17,961 nucleotides of DNA from an uncultured Porphyromonadaceae bacterium (GTDB lineage Bacteria; Bacteroidota; Bacteroidia; Bacteroidales; Muribaculaceae), in the NCBI GenBank assembly GCA_947178565.1, contig CAMWYV010000001.1, positions 1 to 17,961 on the forward strand, in the 5' to 3' direction. Both the position numbers and the translations under genes were made by a program. Below, piece by piece: positions 16,422-17,961 of this stretch; the stretch's first letter is position 1; every line of letters starts with the position of its first letter. The notes under the pieces are model-generated. The model searched no databases. It worked only from the letters and a program-made list of their open reading frames with translations, and was not told where the DNA came from.

Positions 16422-17518
16422 ACGGTGCGATACATAAATTGGCGAAATTCATTGTCATTGCGGTTGCGGTGATATGTCCGGCTGTCGCATCTGCATCTTC
16501 GGAAGGTGAATCAAAAATCAATCCGAAGGAAATTATCTTTGAGCACCTCGGAGATGGATATGGTTGGGAGGTACCTTTCAATCATCATGTCCGAATTCCT
16601 CTCCCCATTATTGTGTGGGGACACGATGGACTCCATTGTTTCATGTCATCCAAGGTGGATCACGGCAAGTCATACACTCAGGGGAATGCCACTTTTCTTA
16701 TCTCACCAAAGGACGGAGAACACCCTGGTAAACTTGTGGAGATAGTTGACGGCAAGGAATATCGCCCGTGGGACTTCTCGATTACAAAGAATGTATGCGC
16801 ACTTTTTATTGCTGTTATTCTGGTTATCTGGAGCGTGCTCGCGGTTGCCCGATGGCATAAGACTATGGGTCACAAGGCACCGCGTAAGTTTGTCGGTGCG
16901 ATGGAATCGCTCATAACCTTTGTTTACGACGGTGTCATCAAACCCACGCTTGGAGCCAAGGCGCCTAAGTTCGCGCCATATCTCCTCACAGTATTCCTCT
17001 TCATACTGTTTATGAACCTTCTGGGGCTGATCGTCGTATTCCCCGGCGGTGCAAACCTCACAGGCAATATTGCCGTAACACTAGTGCTTGCCCTGATAAC
17101 GTTCTTTATCACCAATTTCATGGGCAACAAGCATTATTGGAAAGAAATCCTTTGGCCGGACGTTCCGCTCTGGCTCAAATTTCCCATACCCATAATGCCT
17201 CTCATTGAAATATTCGGGGTGTTCACCAAGCCCGCCGCACTCACCGTGCGTCTCTTTGCAAACATGATGGGAGGACACATGATTGTCATCGTCCTCACAC
17301 TCCTTATATTTATTTTCGGTGCTATGGGTGCCGCTGTTGCCGGAGCTACCACAGTCGTTTCGGTATGCTTCTCGGTATTCATGCTTCTCATTGATGTGCT
17401 CGTCAGCTTTATCCAGGCTTACGTGTTCACCATGCTATCGACACTCTTCATCTCATTCGGTCAGGAGGACGGGCATCATGAGCAGCACAATCCCGCGCCA
17501 CAGTCAACACAGAATTAA
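16409..17518 (+). CDS. atpB: F1Fo ATP synthase subunit a, with large N-terminal periplasmic extension
   Basis: Subunit a forms the proton half-channels of Fo. The 369-residue protein is about 100 residues longer than E. coli AtpB. The extra part is N-terminal: a signal-peptide-like segment (VIAVAVICPAVASAS, 16-30), then a soluble His-rich region (to about 125) before the first core membrane helix (about 128-147). The core has the essential arginine R281 in LTVRLFANMMGGH (278-290) and the family end IQAYVFTMLSTLF (335-347). The tail is His/Gln rich. Start candidates are ATG 16409 and ATG 16415, overlapping atpC by 13 or 7 nt; I keep the longer. No AtpI-like gene lies between atpC and atpB. Confidence 0.94.
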   Translation: MPMLNGAIHKLAKFIVIAVAVICPAVASASSEGESKINPKEIIFEHLGDGYGWEVPFNHHVRIPLPIIVWGHDGLHCFMSSKVDHGKSYTQGNATFLISPKDGEHPGKLVEIVDGKEYRPWDFSITKNVCALFIAVILVIWSVLAVARWHKTMGHKAPRKFVGAMESLITFVYDGVIKPTLGAKAPKFAPYLLTVFLFILFMNLLGLIVVFPGGANLTGNIAVTLVLALITFFITNFMGNKHYWKEILWPDVPLWLKFPIPIMPLIEIFGVFTKPAALTVRLFANMMGGHMIVIVLTLLIFIFGAMGAAVAGATTVVSVCFSVFMLLIDVLVSFIQAYVFTMLSTLFISFGQEDGHHEQHNPAPQSTQN

Positions 17519-17552
17519 ATTTTAATCAATATACCATTTAAATCAACAGATT

Positions 17553-17798
17553 ATGTTAGCAATAATTTTAGCAGAAATTAATGGAGTACTCGGTATCGGC
17601 GCTTGTATCGGAGCAGCCATCGCAGCTATTGGCGCTGGTCTCGGAATCGGTAAAATCGGTGCGGCTGCAATGGAAGCTATCGCTCGTCAGCCCGAAAGCG
17701 CAGGTGATATCCGAAGCAACATGATTGTGATTGCCGCTCTCGTTGAAGGTGTGGCTCTCTTCGCTGTCATCGTTTGTGTACTTTCACTATTCCTCTAA
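17553..17798 (+). CDS. atpE: F1Fo ATP synthase subunit c
   Basis: This proteolipid forms the rotating c-ring. The 81 residues give two helices joined by the conserved polar loop ARQPE (44-48). The ion-binding carboxylate is Glu65 in AALVEGVALF (61-70). The Na+-binding pattern known from Ilyobacter (Gln in helix 1; Ser-Thr after the Glu) is absent: Ile at the helix-1 position and Gly-Val after Glu65. This points to proton coupling. It lies 34 nt after atpB. Confidence 0.96.
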   Translation: MLAIILAEINGVLGIGACIGAAIAAIGAGLGIGKIGAAAMEAIARQPESAGDIRSNMIVIAALVEGVALFAVIVCVLSLFL

Positions 17799-17813
17799 TC
17801 ACACTCACTCACA

Positions 17814-17961
17814 ATGGAACTTTTCACGCCTGATTTCGGCTTGATTTTCTGGATGTTTGTGGCTTTTGCCATACTCTTCTTCGTGCTGTATAAATGGGGC
17901 TGGCCGGCAATCCTCAAAGGGGTTGAGAGTAGGGCAGACCTGATTGACAAGGGAGTGGAGT
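17814..17961 (+). CDS. atpF: F1Fo ATP synthase subunit b (N-terminus only; runs off the window)
   Basis: The first 49 codons are visible, starting 15 nt after atpE. The protein begins MELFTPDFGLIFWMFVAF with one membrane helix (about 8-26), then WPAILKGVESRAD (31-43), the start of the amphipathic stator helix. Sequence and position match subunit b, which ties Fo to F1. The remainder, and presumably atpH, atpA and atpG, lie beyond the right edge. Confidence 0.92.
   Translation, partial: MELFTPDFGLIFWMFVAFAILFFVLYKWGWPAILKGVESRADLIDKGVE

Overview
This window fits a member of the Bacteroidales. The nuo genes are a fused nuoCD with no nuoE/F/G. The ATP synthase genes run atpD-atpC-atpB-atpE-atpF. 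A minus-strand lipoprotein whose first residues resemble DUF4296 proteins follows lspA. Three intergenic regions carry the TAnnTTTG -7 promoter box typical of the phylum, and there are no clear Shine-Dalgarno sequences. Base composition is near balanced, which suits Muribaculaceae-like lineages better than classic Bacteroides, but the family assignment is inference.

Positions 1-7279 (minus strand) form a compact run of seven genes read from right to left: glyS, a LemA-family lipoprotein, an FKBP-type lipoprotein, ileS, a DksA/TraR-like protein, lspA and a DUF4296-like lipoprotein cut off by the window edge. Gaps are 6-34 nt, and two junctions overlap by 1 and 4 nt, so one transcript from the promoter just upstream of glyS is likely. 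The run joins translation (two aminoacyl-tRNA synthetases), transcription control (DksA-like) and the envelope (three lipoproteins plus the lipoprotein signal peptidase).

Positions 7280-10627 hold an accessory locus divergent from glyS: a TonB-dependent outer-membrane receptor (GTG start) and, 8 nt downstream, an unrecognised 303-residue lipoprotein that looks internally duplicated. This is not a SusC/SusD pair. It is the least understood part of the window.

Positions 10628-17961 (plus strand) hold a respiratory and energy block: nuoA, nuoB, nuoCD and nuoH, followed after only 32 nt by atpD, atpC, atpB, atpE and the start of atpF. The nuo set stops at nuoH where nuoI would be expected, so the ATP synthase genes appear to be spliced into the complex I operon. 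The proton pump and the proton-driven ATP synthase are then probably co-transcribed from one promoter with a leader of about 105 nt.

I saw no tRNA, rRNA, CRISPR array, insertion sequence or phage gene. No intergenic stretch exceeds 300 nt; the largest is 235 nt, before nuoA. I found no clear new defence or mobile system. The best leads are the nuo/atp fusion, the GXHH-type IleS, and the TonB receptor/lipoprotein pair.
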